A DNA stretch of 64,000 nucleotides from Chelonoidis abingdonii (GCF_003597395.2 NC_133770.1:95666794-95730793); one strand, 5' to 3'; counted from the first letter of the stretch, positions 35,685-48,674 are shown. A program made the numbers and translations. Notes: a model not told the origin generated them from the sequence alone.

Positions 35685-36060
35685 TAATAGGCCAGGGGAG
35701 GCTAAGTCTCCCCTGAAGCAGCCACCACCGCCCTGCCACCAGACGCCAGGGCTGTGGTGACCCCGCCTGCACTCCGCCTCTTACCTGCCCTACTCCACCC
35801 CCTTCCCAAGGCTCCCACCACCTGCTGCTGCGTGGTGAGTTCCTCCTCTCCTATAGTCCACCCCCTACCTCCGCGAGACCCCCACCTCCCACCGTGTCCC
35901 TCCTCTTCTCATCCCCTACCCCCACTAGACCCTCCCCCACACCTGCTACTCACTGTGTTCCTCCTCACCCCACAACCCCTGCAGAGTGGAGATGGAGTGT
36001 GGGCAGAAGAGACGGGACAGGGAGCTAGCCTCCACTAGGGGAAGCTTCACCTGGCACTGG
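35685..36060. repeat. GC-rich dispersed repeat
   Basis: A C-rich block that contains 'aggggaggctaagtctcccct' near its left end, itself an inverted repeat, and 'ctagcctccactaggggaag' near its right end. It resembles the C-rich repeat at 47694-48016 in composition. The 94-codon frame at 35754-36038 is a low-complexity Pro/Leu/Ser reading. Confidence 0.55.
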
Positions 36061-36367
36061 CCACTCTCTGCAGAAATGCTGACATTGGAGATGGGGGAAG
36101 GGTATAACTATTAATGTACAAGGTAACTTGACAAGTTTTGTACACTTAAGCAGAAGGAGATTAAAAGTTAGGATGGCCAACATTTCAGGAAAGAGATTGG
36201 CCGGATGAGTTCTGGTGGTGACTTTGTCACTAGACTACTCTGCAACAGATTTTAGAGGGAGACTGAAGGACTGATCACGACAATGTCTATGCCCAAATTA
36301 GGGTTAAAGTATACATACAGATTAAGGTGGGGGTTGGGTTTTATTTATTTTGATATCACCATGTGTA

Positions 36368-36487
36368 GGGTGACCAGATGTCCTGATTTTATAGGGACAG
36401 TGCCTATTGTGGAGGCTTTTTCTCATATAGGCTCCTATTACCGTCCACCCGCCACTCCGATTTTTCACACTTACTATCTGGTCACCC
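36368..36487. mobile_element. Short MITE with TA target, copy 1
   Basis: A 120-bp element with terminal inverted repeats gggtgaccagat / atctggtcaccc flanked by TA on both sides (gtagggtgaccagat at 36365-36379 and its reverse complement at 36476-36490). The TA flanks suggest a Tc1/mariner-like mechanism. The interior 'cctgattttatagggaca' and 'gatttttcacac' match the partial copy at 55378-55486. Confidence 0.85.
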
Positions 36488-36499
36488 TACCTGTGTGCC

Positions 36500-37990
36500 T
36501 GCAAATCAAGAACATCCCTTGTTTTTGAGGCATGTCCCAATGTCACTGTCAGTTTTACAAATTACAGTTTTCTTTCTACAGTTTGCGTGAACCTCATTAT
36601 TGTGTCTTCCGTTCTTTCCATAACATATGTAATATGAAGGAGTTGCCGTGGGGTCCACCTCGCTTTGTTTAACAAGCACATACAACATGCAAGGCCTAGC
36701 TAACACAGAAACACTGCTGCTCTTGGCAGGATTCTAGTGGCTAACAGAGGGCTCACAAATTATTTAAGGGGATACTATCCAGTTCCCACAAACTGCACTC
36801 ATGGACTGGCCACCTGAAATTGCTGCTTGCCAGAATAGGGGGCAGAATTGACAAAGGGCTGGCTGAGCATGCATACATACACCAAGGAAATCACCTTATC
36901 AGGTTTATCACATGTTGATACCTACCCCCTTTCTAGCAACCTCCCCTCTTTCCACATCCTTTAAGGGAACAAGCCCTCTATCAGCTGTAGGGACAAATCC
37001 ACTGGATGACTGTGAAAGTGAAGGAATCAAGTGGGTGTAATGTGCTTTCATAAAAGAGTTGCACAAAGGAAACCATTTTCAGTAAACCATCACCACCTTT
37101 ACTGGTCCTCCAAAACCCATAAACAATGCTACCTATTTTTAAGTGCTATCTACTAGTACATTTTCTATTTACTATTTACACATATACAGACACAGAGCAC
37201 TCTCGGAAGACTGGGGGTGGGAGGATTGCATGACCAAGAACAGTAAGCAGTGGGTAACCTTTTTCCTTCTCACCTTCCTTTGTAAACCTCCTTGACGAAC
37301 ACCAAAACTGTCCCCTATGTGCCCCCAATACCACTTCATCCCCGAATAGAAGTGCTGATTTTTCACTTTGAAAATCTGATTGCTCTAGATAGCACCAGTC
37401 TGCTTCTTCCCCTTTTGAAGGCACTCTTATTGAACAGTTTATCCAGTTATGCGTAATTACCCATTTTTTTTATGATTACATTATTTAGATTCCACCACAG
37501 GTCACAAACCATGACTCTCCAAAGTCCTTCTGTAAGATACTTCACCATGAAGACATTCTGAGTATCATTTCAAATCATGCTTTGACCCCTGAGAGAGGGA
37601 CAGTAATGAATTCTGCCAAAAATAGGCTGGCCACCTGTAAGTGAATCCTAAAGGAAACTGTGGATATCAACCAGCAACACAAGAATTATTCTTATAAATG
37701 CTGCACAGAATTAGATGGGAATTCTGCAGAGTTTTTTAAGTCCAGTTAACCAGTATCTTCCACCCTCTACATAAAATCCCAGCTAAAACGAACATACTGA
37801 AAAAAGACAGTGTAAAACAGAAACGGTCATTGCATAAAATAACCAGTGAAAACAACAAACTGATAAAAAAAAAAAGTCATTTTACAAGCAAGCAACTGCA
37901 GGAGAATCACAAGCAGGAAAAACAAATGAGCAGCTGGAGAAGATACCAAACAAGCCATCATGCCAGGAAGGAGAAGAACAGGTGCATCCT
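36500..37990. other. Intronic sequence, no feature recognised
   Basis: About 1.5 kb with no exon or transposon recognised. The open frames at 37172-37424 overlap one another in two frames and are chance. Confidence 0.45.
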
Positions 37991-38000
37991 TTCCCTAAAA

Positions 38001-38223
38001 CAGAAGTTCTCAAACTTTTTTCTTGGTAACCCCTTTCACACAGGGGTTTGCCTCTGAGTGCGAACCCCTTTATAAATTAAACACGCTTTTTAATATATTT
38101 AACACCATTATAAATGCTGGAGGCAAAGTGGGGTTTGGAGTGGAGACTGACAACTCGCGACCCCTTCCATGTAATACCTGGTGACCCCTGGAGCGGTCCC
38201 AACCCCCAGTTTGAGAACTCCTG
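38001..38223. mobile_element. hAT-type MITE with perfect 8-bp TSD
   Basis: A 223-bp element from cagaagttctcaaac to gtttgagaactcctg, an almost perfect TIR of 15 bp. The 8-bp TSD ccctaaaa is at 37993-38000 and 38224-38231. The interior has 'ggtaacccctttcacacagg' and 'aacaccattataaatgctgg'. I recognise this as a widespread turtle hAT MITE. Confidence 0.95.
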
Positions 38224-38231
38224 CCCTAAAA

Positions 38232-39071
38232 TTATTCAGTCACCTCTCTAAAAACAGTTACAGTGAATTCGATACAAAGTCTCTTACTATATGGAACCCA
38301 CAGCCATAAATCCTTCATATTTCTATGGTATTGGTGTTGGCACACATCACACAAAACACATGTCCCTCGATTAAGCCCTGTGATAGGCCAGCAGGGGTAA
38401 GGCCCCCAGTCTGGGGATATTAACAATGTGTCTGCTTAGAGTCAGCCAGAGAAGCCCCACAAGTGTATGGGAACGTGGCCAGCACATCTTGGAGATGATT
38501 CGGTATAAACCTAAAGTAGCTCTCACCAGAAAGGCTCCTAGGGTAGTTTTAAAGCTGCCCAAGCACAGGTACTCTCATTGGGTTGAATCATCCCCCAGAT
38601 ATTGTCAAAATGTCAACAGGATAATAGAATGTGAAGTAGAGAAAAGAAAATGAATATTACTATAGTAACGTAAGCCTTCTAATGTTTAGTTTGGGGAAAT
38701 CTCCCACCAGTCTCATGCTAAAGCATATGTGGATTTTCAATGTCTAAAGTCAAATATGGTTCTGAGCTGTGCTCAAACAACAGTGCTTGCTCAACAAGCA
38801 GAAAATCTGCTTCCACTCACTACACCATATCTCTTTGAAAATGTGCGTAGTGCCATTGCCAGATAATATAGACACTCTGCTCAAGAAGAGTAAATTTAAC
38901 ACCATCTTAATTTTTCTTTCCCTCCTTCTCACCCTTCACCACAAGAAGTGTTATCTTGAAAATACCTTTTTTCTAAATGGATTTTTTCCCCCTTGTATAC
39001 TCTGAAAGAAAAACCTCCTGTGACTGGTTAGATGTTGGAATGGGCAAATCCTCTGCAAGATTCCCCATTCT
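38232..39071. other. Intronic sequence, no feature recognised
   Basis: No exon or repeat recognised. The opposed open frames at 38232-38653 are not supported by any domain. Confidence 0.45.
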
Positions 39072-41430
39072 TTTATAGACTCATAGACTTTAAGGTCAGA
39101 AGGGACCATTATGATCATCTAGTCTGACCTCCTGCACATTGCAGTCCACAGAATCTCACCCACCCCCTCCTGTAACAAATCCCTATGTCTGAGTCACTGA
39201 AGTCCTCAAATCATGGTTTAAAGACCTCAAGGTACAGAGAATCCTCCAGCAAGTGACCCATGCCCCATGCTGCAGAGGAAGGTGAAAACCTCCAGGGCCT
39301 CTATAAATCTGCCCTGGAGGAAAATTCCTTCCCGACCGCAAATATTGCAATCAGTTAAACCCTGAGCATGTGGGCAAGACTCACCAGCCAGCACCCAGGA
39401 AAGAATTCTCTGCAGTAAGACCTCAGATCCCACCCCATCTAACATCCCATCACAGACCATTGGGCATATTTACCTGCTAATAATTAAAGATCAATTAATT
39501 GCCAAAATTAGGCTATCCCATCATACCATCATCCCCTCCATAAACTTATCAAGCTTAGTCTTGAAGCCAGATATGTCTTTTGCCCCCACTACTCCCTTGG
39601 AAGGCTGTTCCAGAACTTCACTCCTCTAATGGTTAGAAACCTTCATCTAATTTCAAGTCTAAACTTCCTAGTGTCCAGTTTATATCCATTTGTTCTTGTG
39701 TCCACATTGGTACTAAGCTTAAATAATTCCTCTCCCTCCCTGATATTTATCCTCTGATATATTTATAAAGAGATCATCATATCTCCCCTCAGCCTCTCTT
39801 TGGTTAGGCTAAACAAGCCAAGCTCTTTGAGTCTCCTTTCATAAGACAGGTTTTCCATTCCGGATCATCCTAGTAGCCCTTCTCTGTACCTGTTCCAGTT
39901 TGAATTCATCCTTCTTAAACATGGGAGACCAGAACTGCACACAGTATTCCAGATGAGGTCTCACCAGTGCCTTGTATAATGGTACTAACACCTCCTTATC
40001 TTTACTGGAAATACCTCGCCTGATGCATCTAAAACTGCATTAGCTTTTTTAACGGCCATATCACATTGGCAGCTCATAGTCATCCTGTGATCAACCAATA
40101 CTCCGAGGTCCTTCTCCTCCTCTGTTACTTCCAACTGATGCGTCCCCAATTTATAACAAAAATTCTTGTTATTAATCCCTAAATGCATGACCTTGCACTT
40201 TTCACTATTAAATTTCATCCTATTACTATTACTCCAGTTTACAAGGTCATCCAGATCTTCCTGTATGATATCCTGGTCCTTCTCTGTGTTAGCAATACCT
40301 CCCAGCTTTGTGTCATCCGCAAACTTTATTAGCACATTCCCACTTTTTGTGCCAAGGTCAGTAATAAAAAGATTAAATAAGATTGTCCCAAAACTGATCC
40401 CTGAGGAACTCCACTAGTAACCTCCTTCCAGCCTGACAGTTCACCTTTCAGTATGACCCATTGTAGTCTCCCCTTTAACCAGTTCCTTATCCACCTTTCA
40501 ATTTTCATATTGATCCCCATCTTTTCCAATTAACTAATAATTCCCCATGTGGAACTGTATCAAATGCCTTACTGAAATCGAGGTAAATTAGATCCACTGC
40601 TTTTCCTTTGTCTAAAAAATCTGTTACCTTCTCAAAGAAGGACATAAGGTTGGTTTGGCACAATCTACCTTTTGTAAAACCATGTTGTATTTTAACTACT
40701 TTTTTCTTCAAAATTTTTTCCAAGACCTTGCATACTAACAGGCCTGTAGTTACCTGGATCATGGTTTTTTTCTTTCTTAAAGATAGGAACTATGTTAGCA
40801 ATTCTCCAGTCATACGGTACAACCCCTGAGTTTACTGATTCATTAAAAATTCTTGCTAATGGGTTTACAATTTAATGTGCCAGTTCCTTTAATATTCTTG
40901 GATGAAGATTATCTGGGCCCCCCGATTTTGTCCCATTAAACTGTTCAAGTTTGGCTTCTACCTCGGATGTGGTAATATCCACCTCCATATCCTCATTCCC
41001 ATTTGTCATCCTACCATTATCCCTAAGCTCCCATTAGCCTCATTAAAGACTGAGGCAAAGTATTTGTTTAGATATTGGGCCATGCCTAGATTATCCTCAG
41101 TGTTTAGTGGTCCCACTTCTTCTTTCTTTGTTTTCTTCCTATTTATATGGCTCTAGAACCTTTTACTATTGGATTTAATTCCCTTTGCAAGGTCCAACTC
41201 TACATGGCTTTTGGCCTTTCCCACTTTATCCCTACATGTTCTGATCTCAATAAGGTAGCTTTCCTTACTAATCCCTCCCATCTTCCACTCCTTGCAGGCT
41301 TTCTGCTTTTTCTTAATCACTTCTCTGAGATGCTTGCTCATCCAGGTTGGTCTACAACTCCTACCTATGAATTTTTTCCCCTTTCTTGGGATGCAGGCTT
41401 CTGATAGTTTCTGCAACTTGGACTTGACTT
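39072..41430 (-). mobile_element. CR1 LINE, long 5'-truncated copy with decayed reverse transcriptase
   Basis: The longest LINE here, about 2.36 kb on the minus strand, 3' end at the left (cattatgatcatctagtctg, ctcatagactttaagg). Four minus-strand frames tile ORF2. Frame 41153-41416 is the linker between endonuclease and reverse transcriptase (RPTWMSKHLREVIKKKQK). Frame 40505-40762 has RT motif A (YLDFSKAFDTV). Frame 40329-40529 has the SGVPQGSVLG motif. Frame 39985-40335 has the catalytic FADD box and a C-terminal part (FNSEKCKVMHLG). The frames are offset and broken by frameshifts and stops, so the copy is dead. It lacks the endonuclease and ORF1. CR1 moves by target-primed reverse transcription. 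Confidence 0.96.
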
Positions 41431-42905
41431 GGCTATCAATGCATTAAAAAGTCTACCCTGGAGTATGTTCCAGGGCCACTGTGAGGCTAAATTATGAGAT
41501 TATGACCACTGTGAACTAGTGATTAGGATGGAAAGTCAAACCTTACATTTTCTTGTCAACCCTGTCAGACTTAGAATCCATGTCTCCCAGACATAAAAAG
41601 CCCTAATCTAGACTCCACAACTGCATCTGAGTTATAATTTGCTCAGTAGACTTTGGAAAATTACAATGGCCTAAACTGAATTTTGCCACAAATGGTCTTA
41701 ATCTGTAGATGGTATTTTTCGTTAAAAGCCAGGGTGGCAGAACAAAATACACACTGCTGAAGCAGACACTTGAACATATACCTGATTCAAAATTTCTACT
41801 CACAAAGCAGGAGAATGGTGATGGGATAGAGATCAAACCTCCTGCAAAATATTTAAACTAAATCCTCTGCATACAGTTAGCATGTTTGGACTGTCATCAT
41901 CCTTGAGATCATCATCATCATCATATTAACTACTTATGTAGTGCTTTACATCTTCAAAGGGCTTTGCAAACAACAACATTAGAAGAGCATTAACTCTTCA
42001 GATGTCAATTCTAATCTCCTGAAAGGGTTGTAGAAAATCAAGCTAATTAGGCAACAGGTTTAACTGCCACAGAGGCTTTTTAACTGCAGATTTCCACACG
42101 GCACATTTAGTTCACAAATCCCTTTGCCAGTGTTTTTTACTTCATTCATTAGAGCAAACTCAGCCTCTTGCTGCCTGTGGATGTTATGGGATAGGTAAAG
42201 CTACTGTAGTCAAAGCTGATACTATAGAAATGTTTAATTAGGCTGCAATATTCCTCTACTTCATTGTATTTGCCTTCTTTATAGGTTACAACATTAAAGC
42301 AACATTTCAGTCATCTTACTGCAACAATTAAAAGAAAAAATATATTTTAATCTGAGAAATACATATCTACTGCTTAAGAAGCATTTTAGAGAGCAAGAAT
42401 TTCTAAATGAGTCCTGCTTCATATACTGGTGAATATTAGCATATCTAATTCATTACAATTGCAGAATCATTTTGGTTGTAAGGAAGTTGAGTGAATAATC
42501 TAGTGCCACTGTTCACAGACTCTCTCCTAGTGGTCTGAAAGAATTAAACATCTTGGAGAACAAGCCAGTGAATGTTTGGGAAGTTGGGAGAGGAGAGTGA
42601 AAAGAGAATTCCGGAGAATGAAAGAACTGGAGAACCAGAGATCTGGTTCATGTTTTGCAATGCAGCAGGAACAATTTCATTATTCTAAAGTCATTCTTAA
42701 CATACAGGTGACTAGTCTATCCTACAATAACTACAGTTATGGCAATTCTACAATATCCTGTCAGCTTGTTCCATTGCTTAACTAGTCTCAAAGTTTTCTT
42801 CTGACATCTGACTTATACTTTCTCTGTTGCACCTTAAGCCCATGATCTGTTTTGTCTTTGTTGCCTAGAAGAACTAAGTGTTCCCAGTCATTGTTATAAC
42901 ATTCC
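41431..42905. other. Intronic sequence with a small ATC repeat
   Basis: Includes a short (ATC)n run at about 41909-41925 within a possible decayed MIR tail ('tatgtagtgctttacatcttcaaagggctttgcaaac'). No exon recognised. Confidence 0.45.
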
Positions 42906-42919
42906 CTTATGGGTCTGTA

Positions 42920-44012
42920 GACATTTATGTCTGTACTGGGACCAGTACTAGTCAATATATTCATAAATGATCTGGAAAAAGGGGTAAACAGAGAGGTGGC
43001 AAAATTTGCAGATGATACAAAACCAGTCAAGATAGTTCAGTCCAAAACAGACTGCAAAGAGCTACAAAGGGATCTCACAAAACTAGGTGGCTGGGCAACA
43101 AAATGGCAGATGAAATTCAGTGTTGATAAATGCAAAGTAATGCACATTGGAAAACATAATTCCAACTGTACATATACAATGATGGGAACTAAATTAGTTG
43201 TTACCATTCAAGAAAGAGATCTCGAAGTAAATGTGGATAGGTCTCTGAAAACATCCACTCAATGTGCTGCGGCAGTCAAAAAAGTGAACAGAATGTTGGG
43301 AATCATTAAAAAAGGACTAGATAATACGACAGAAAATATCATAGTGTCACTATATAAATACATGGTATGTCCACATCTTGAAAACTGCATGCAGATGTAG
43401 TCCCCCATCTCAAAAAAGATATATTGGAATTGGAAGAGGTTCAGAAAAGGGCAACAAAAGTGATCAGGGGTATGGAAGAGCTTCTGTGTGAGGAAAGATA
43501 AATAAAATTGGGACTTTCCAGCTTAGAAAAGAGGTGACTAAGAGGGGATATGATAGAGATCTATAAATCATGACTGGTGTGGAGAAAGTAAATAAGGAAG
43601 TGTTATTTACTCCTTCTCATAACACAAGAACTAGGGGGCACCAAAGGAAATTAATAGGCAGCAGGTTTAAAACAAACAAAAGGAAGTATTTCTTCACACA
43701 ACACACAGTCAACCCGTCGAACTCTTTGCCAGAGGCTTTTGTGAAGATTAAGACTATAACAGGGTTCAAAAAAGAAGTAGATATGTTGATGGAGTATAGC
43801 TCCATCAATGGGTATTAGCTAGAATGGGCAGGGATGGTGTTCCTAGACTCTGTTTGCCGGAAGTTGGGAATGGGCAACAGGAGATGGATCACTTGATTAC
43901 CTGTTCTGTTCACTCCTTGTGGGGCACCTGACATGGGGCACCTGACATTGGCCACTGTTGGAAGACAGGATGGATCTTTGGTCTGACCCAGTATAACTGT
44001 TCTTATGTTCTG
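42920..44012 (+). mobile_element. CR1 LINE 3' fragment with RT remnant
   Basis: A plus-strand 5'-truncated CR1. A 157-codon frame (42927-43400) starts at SVLGPVLVNIFINDL and contains the catalytic FADD box and FSVDKCKVMHIGK. It ends at a premature stop after PHLENCMQM. A further fragment of ORF2 lies at 43570-43818. The 3' UTR ends with 'ggtctgacccagtataactg' and 'ttcttatgttct', the same 3' type as the copies at 31332 and 62566. It is inactive. Confidence 0.95.
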
Positions 44013-44914
44013 TTCTGCTGTCTTTGCTCCACCCTGGTCATGCCAAGTTTTCTTTATTTTTCCTTGTGGGTCTTATTTTTCAAACCTTTTATCACTCACT
44101 CCAGGAAAACAACTGGATTTATGAGGATCATAAAATAATGGCAAAGAGAGGGGAAAAAATGAGTCCTCAAAAGCTAAATGAAATAAAAGTCAGGAGCCTT
44201 CAGCTCAAAATTCTCTTTATCAGATCTTAGCTTTATTTGAAATGGGAGTTAAGCTGCTTAGAAATTCTCTACCCTTGCTAAGCAGACATTTGGCAATTTC
44301 AAACATGGAAAATGAAACTCCTCTCAGACCAGAGTTTTCATTGTCCCTGGATTTCAATTCAAATTAGTTCTCAAAATTCAGCACAGGACATCTTGTCTAT
44401 GTAAAAAGTGTTATCGCAGACAAGCCTTGAAAGAAATGTTGTAAGGAAGCTATTGTATATTGCCCTGTTTTTGTTTTTTTCTTTCTTTTTTCTTTCTTTT
44501 TTTTTTAAATTTAAAGCACTAGGTTAATGCATTTAATCACATTCTGGAAAAAGCAGAAAATCACTCCATCTGCAAGGAGTTCTTCAAATCTCACTTGAAT
44601 GAAACTAATCAGCTGTATGAGTAACCTGTATATGTAAGTTGCAACTACCGAAACCTTTAAAAAAAAGATTTAGAAATAAGAAAAACCTGCCTCTCAGACT
44701 GCTGACAAAACTTAAAACAACATTTCAAAACAAAATAAAATGGACAGTGTTAAATGCCTCATTGAGAAAAGCTGCAATATCCTTCATCCTTCATAGATGG
44801 AGAAGTTAGAAAAGATGGTTTCAAAATGGCCAATATGCCATGTCTGGGGGAAGAAAGCCTTTGTTAGATCAACCCCATAACAAAAAAAATAAGGTTCAAT
44901 TCCCCTCTAGACAG
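44013..44914. other. Intronic sequence with a pyrimidine tract
   Basis: Contains a T/C-rich tract (ttttctttcttttttctttc and a T run) at about 44470-44508. No gene or mobile element recognised. Confidence 0.45.
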
Positions 44915-45032
44915 GAGTGCTGTAACAAGCTGTATGGCAGGGGTGCTGGGAGCCACTGAATCACTTCAAGCCAGAGGGGGCAGCAGCACTTCCAGCACCC
45001 CTAGCTCCAGCAACTATGCCTCTAGAGTTGAA
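44915..45032. repeat. Short dispersed repeat
   Basis: 'ggcaggggtgctgggagccactgaa' and 'ccagcacccctagctccagcaactatgcc' form a decayed inverted pair around 'cacttcaagccagaggggg'. I recognise this from turtle genomes as a common short repeat, internally deleted here. Confidence 0.55.
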
Positions 45033-45066
45033 AAAAACATAGCAGAGACTCGTCTACCAGCAGATT

Positions 45067-45852
45067 AAGGGCATGGCTACACTTGCAGATGTAGAGTGCC
45101 AGGAGTTAAACCAGCCCCCGGAAACCGCAGCAGGGAAAATGCTGCAGTGTGTTCACACTGTCAGCTACAAGCACAGTGGCATGGCCACAGTAGCAGCTCT
45201 TGCAACGCCACAGAGAGCAGTGAATTGTGGTAGCTATCCCAGTGTGCAAGTGGCTGCAGCATGCTTTTCAAATGAGGGGGAGGGGTGGAGTGTGACAGGG
45301 TGTGTGTTGTGTGTGTGTCGGGGGAGAGACTATGTTTTGGGGTCAAAGAGCATGTCAGCATGCTGTCTTGTAAGTTCAGACAGCAGCAGAGGGAAGGGGG
45401 AAACCGTGACATCAGCCCCCACTCTCCCCTCCCCTCTCTGTCTCACACACACGCACAAACGCCTCCCTCGGCAGCAGCAACATTCCACAGTAATGGTTTG
45501 CTTAGTGTCCCAGAGCAGATAAGCATGTGGGTTGTCAGAAACGAAGCTTTGAAAGGGGATATCCACATGCCTGCAGCTGAGTTCAAAACAATGAGAAGAG
45601 TGGTCACTTGACTTCAAGGGATTATGGGATGTTTCTGGGGGCCAGTTACAGCGCAGTAATGTAATACATCGTCCACACTGACTTAGCCAGGGCGCAGGAA
45701 ACTTTATGCTTCTTGTGGAGGTGGTTTACCAGGAGCACTCCAGCAGCAGAGTCCAGGCGCTCTATGTGCCTTGCCAGTGTGGATGTGTCAGGAGTTAGGG
45801 CGCCCAGGGTTGATTTAATGCGCTCTACCTTGCAAGTATAGCCAAGGCCTAA
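45067..45852. mobile_element. 786-bp non-autonomous DNA transposon
   Basis: The left end gggcatggctacacttgcag and the right end cttgcaagtatagccaaggcc are inverted over about 30 bp. The subterminal 'agagtgc' and 'gcgctctacc' extend the TIR. The interior is GC-rich, with a TG-rich patch at 45297-45320 and a CA patch at 45445-45460, and no transposase. Flanking TTAA/TAAA and 8-bp alternatives were both considered, and neither is exact. The 149-codon plus frame (45073-45522) and three others inside are chance. Confidence 0.75.
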
Positions 45853-46014
45853 AGCCGCTATTTTGCCAGAGAATTCAAGTTCCTATTAACACAGCATTAT
45901 GGCATCTTCAGTGGATTTAATCAAAAAGTTAACCGAACATACTACCATTTTTTTCTCATGCCTGGAAGATATGAGAGAAGGTTTTTTTAAACTAAACCTG
46001 GCTATAGCCCAGGT

Positions 46015-46290
46015 TTCTAAGAGTACCGCTACACTGCGCACTCCTTACAGCAACATGTAGAGTACACACATCGCACACACCCCTTGCACGGGTATAAATA
46101 GCAGTGGAGATGGTGAGACACTGCTTAGGCGAGTAAAGACATGGCTGAACCCTTAGGGTATATAGTCTACATGGCCCTCTACACAGCCAACCACTGCCCC
46201 TGCTGACTACACTACTATTTTTAGCAGTGGAGTATCCCGCTGCCTCCCCCTGCCAGAGCCTTTCACTGACACATGTAGCTACATGTAGCC
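46015..46290. mobile_element. Palindromic-type DNA repeat
   Basis: Starts 'aagagtaccgctacactgcgcactcc' and ends 'gacacatgtagctacatgtagcc'. The 'ggtataaatagcagtgg' motif of the left half pairs with 'ctactatttttagcagtgg' of the right half in part. This matches a turtle repeat I recognise, but ends and TSD are not defined. Confidence 0.55.
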
Positions 46291-46559
46291 TTGGATGCCC
46301 ACAAGTTCAGATGGGAAGCTTTTATCTGCAGTCCAAGTGAGAATATCATTCAGAATCACTCTTGCCCTTTTTCCCCAACACGTATTCAAAATAAGTAGTG
46401 CTGTTATCTGAGCTGATACCCGATTTCCATGATCTCTCAGAAATATTAACCCAGCTATCCAATTTGGAACATGAAATAGTCCATCTGAACATTTGTCTTT
46501 GTAACCTAGTGCATAAAATCCTGACACCATCTAGTGGCTGGCTCCAGTGACTATGCAGC

Positions 46560-46700
46560 ACCCCATCTTCTCATAGATAACAGACCTCTACTTTAGAAGA
46601 GCTGTGTATTTGGGGTCAAAGGTTCAAATCCCTGCTGACACATCTCGTGTCCATAGTATAAGTGGCCACAATTCATTTACACTTGGAAAAAGATTTAGTC
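46560..46700 (+). repeat. Possible tRNA-derived SINE fragment
   Basis: A perfect B-box-like ggttcaaatcc at 46621-46631, preceded by a weak A-box-like stretch. No cloverleaf or SINE core can be followed, so it is a tentative SINE head, not a tRNA gene. Confidence 0.3.
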
Positions 46701-46859
46701 AAAAGGCTTGAATTTCCATAGGGATCCATAAGTATGTACCCAAATATGCAGCACAACAGCAGTTTGTTATTGATTTCAATAGGACCTGCAAGTGCTCAGC
46801 TACCTTGAGAATCAAGTCACTTTTATTTAAGTGCTTGAGTGTGTATTTAAGTGCTTTAC

Positions 46860-47690
46860 TTTAGGCACCCACATATGAAAATGTTACACCTTATTTTCCC
46901 CTTACATAACTTCTCCCACATCTGCACACAGGTCTCATATTGGAGCACTTATCTTCCCACAGGAGCATGAATGCTTCCCCCTTTCACACAGCCCAGCTAG
47001 CATGGCTCCTGCTTTGACATCTAGAGTCATTGTGGAGTTAAATGGTGATTAACCTATTCACCTTGTACCATTACACCTCCATAACCTTCTCAACTCCTGA
47101 TGCCTTGAGCAGCAGGAGACAGAGTGTAGGTTTCAGAACCGAGTTGCCACACGGCGCCTCATCTCATTTACCTCAATGTCACTGAGATGACCTCCTTTCT
47201 GCTGCTTCTTATCTATCAGACACATTACAACACATATATCATCAAAAGGGAGAGGGACAGGCTAGCAGTTGCAAGCGGCCTTTTTCAAGCAGTAGAACAA
47301 TGGTGTATTCTATAATTACGGAGGAAAGATTTCAAGCTCCATAATAAGATAAACAAGCAAGACAATATTAAGCTCTGGCTAGCTACCCGTTGATGATTGC
47401 TATTGTGGACACACTCCACTCATTTATTTCAGACTAATTTCATCGGCAATGCTGGTGTGCAGGCGAGTGTAGGTCGTGTTATCTTTCAGATAAGAGGAGC
47501 TCCTCATGCAATGCACCCCAGCAACCCTTGTTGATTATAACCTGACATTTCTGCTACTTAAAACAACAACCACCACCACCATTGCTCAAGATGCTGCATC
47601 ACTGGTAAGAAAGATCAAGTAGGGGCAGGGGGTTATTAAACATATGTAGATGGAGACCACAATTAGAGGCACTGACTTTCTAATGTGTCA
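46860..47690. other. Intronic sequence, no feature recognised
   Basis: No exon or transposon with clear ends. Confidence 0.45.
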
Positions 47691-47693
47691 CAG

Positions 47694-48016
47694 GGTGCTC
47701 AGCCCCCTGGTTCTGCCCCAGGCCCTGTCCCCACTCCATTCCTTCCCCCAAGCCTCTGTCCCAACCCCTTCCACCCCCACCTTTTCTGCCTCCTCCTCTG
47801 AACACGCCCCACCCTAGCTCCTCCCTCCTCATGCCTCCTGCATGCTGCAGAACAGCTGATCCACAGCAGGAAGAAGGCGCAGGAAGGGACACGGAGGTGT
47901 TGATGGGAGGGGCTGCCAGTGGGCGGGAGGCACTCGGGGAACGGGGAGGAGCTGATGAGGGGGACTGCCAGTGGGTGCTCTAGCACCAGAACCCCCATGG
48001 AGTCAGTGCCTATGAC
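47694..48016 (-). repeat. GC-rich dispersed repeat
   Basis: A C-rich left half ('ggtgctcagccccctggttctgcccc') and a G-rich right half, ending 'ggtgctctagcaccagaacccccatggagtc'. The pair 'gggtgctcagcccc' / 'ggtgctctagcacc' marks its ends. The family is abundant in turtle genomes as I recall. The 118-codon minus frame across it is spurious. Confidence 0.6.
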
Positions 48017-48394
48017 CACAATATACTCTTCCCAGCAAATGAGAACTATGCTCATACAATGTGTGCAATATTAATTAATTAAATGAATTTAAAAATTAAT
48101 TAAATGCATAAAATCAGTAGTTCAGTTATGAAAACATATTTCCCAGTGTTTTTTTCTTCTCTCCCTCCAACAGTTTAAATCATCCCCCCACCCCAACACA
48201 CACACCTTCATCTATAAAGCTGCGTGTGGTTGGAGATTTCATATTATTAAAAATCCATATTGTGCACTCTCAGACAAACACTGCAAGAGATTAATCAGTA
48301 TTCCGACAAACCCCCTGCCACTCTGAAATGTACCTAATGTCGGGACTCATAGAAAGGAGCATTTCCTTTAAATTGGTCTTGTTCATCACTTGAG

Positions 48395-48625
48395 AGTGAG
48401 GGCCTGCAGTTGATGCACAGAACTGGGGCTTAGGAGAGCTGGGTTCTATGCCTGGCTCATTCTGAGATTTTCTGGGTGACCTTGCACTCGTCACAGGCTC
48501 TGAGTGCATCCATTTTCCCAACGGTACAATAGGAGTATTCCCTCTCTGCTTCACTGGAATCTTGCAAGGCATAGTCCATGATTTGTAGAGTGCTTTGAGG
48601 TGCTCAGCTAGAAATATGCAGTATT
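48395..48625 (+). repeat. MIR-type tRNA-derived SINE
   Basis: B-box-like gctgggttctatgcctgg, then 'gggtgaccttgcactcgtcac', 'tccattttcccaacggtacaa' and 'agagtgctttgaggtgctc'. It is a diverged near-complete copy. Confidence 0.8.
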
Positions 48626-48674
48626 TCTATAGATATTATTTGTAATGACAAATTCATTTACTGATGTGTTAAAA

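Noticed and set aside
45073..45522. 149-codon plus-strand frame
   Set aside because: Inside a GC-rich DNA transposon with overlapping frames on both strands, low-complexity segments and no domain.
47699..48055. 118-codon minus-strand frame
   Set aside because: Gly/Arg/Pro-rich reading of a C-rich dispersed repeat.
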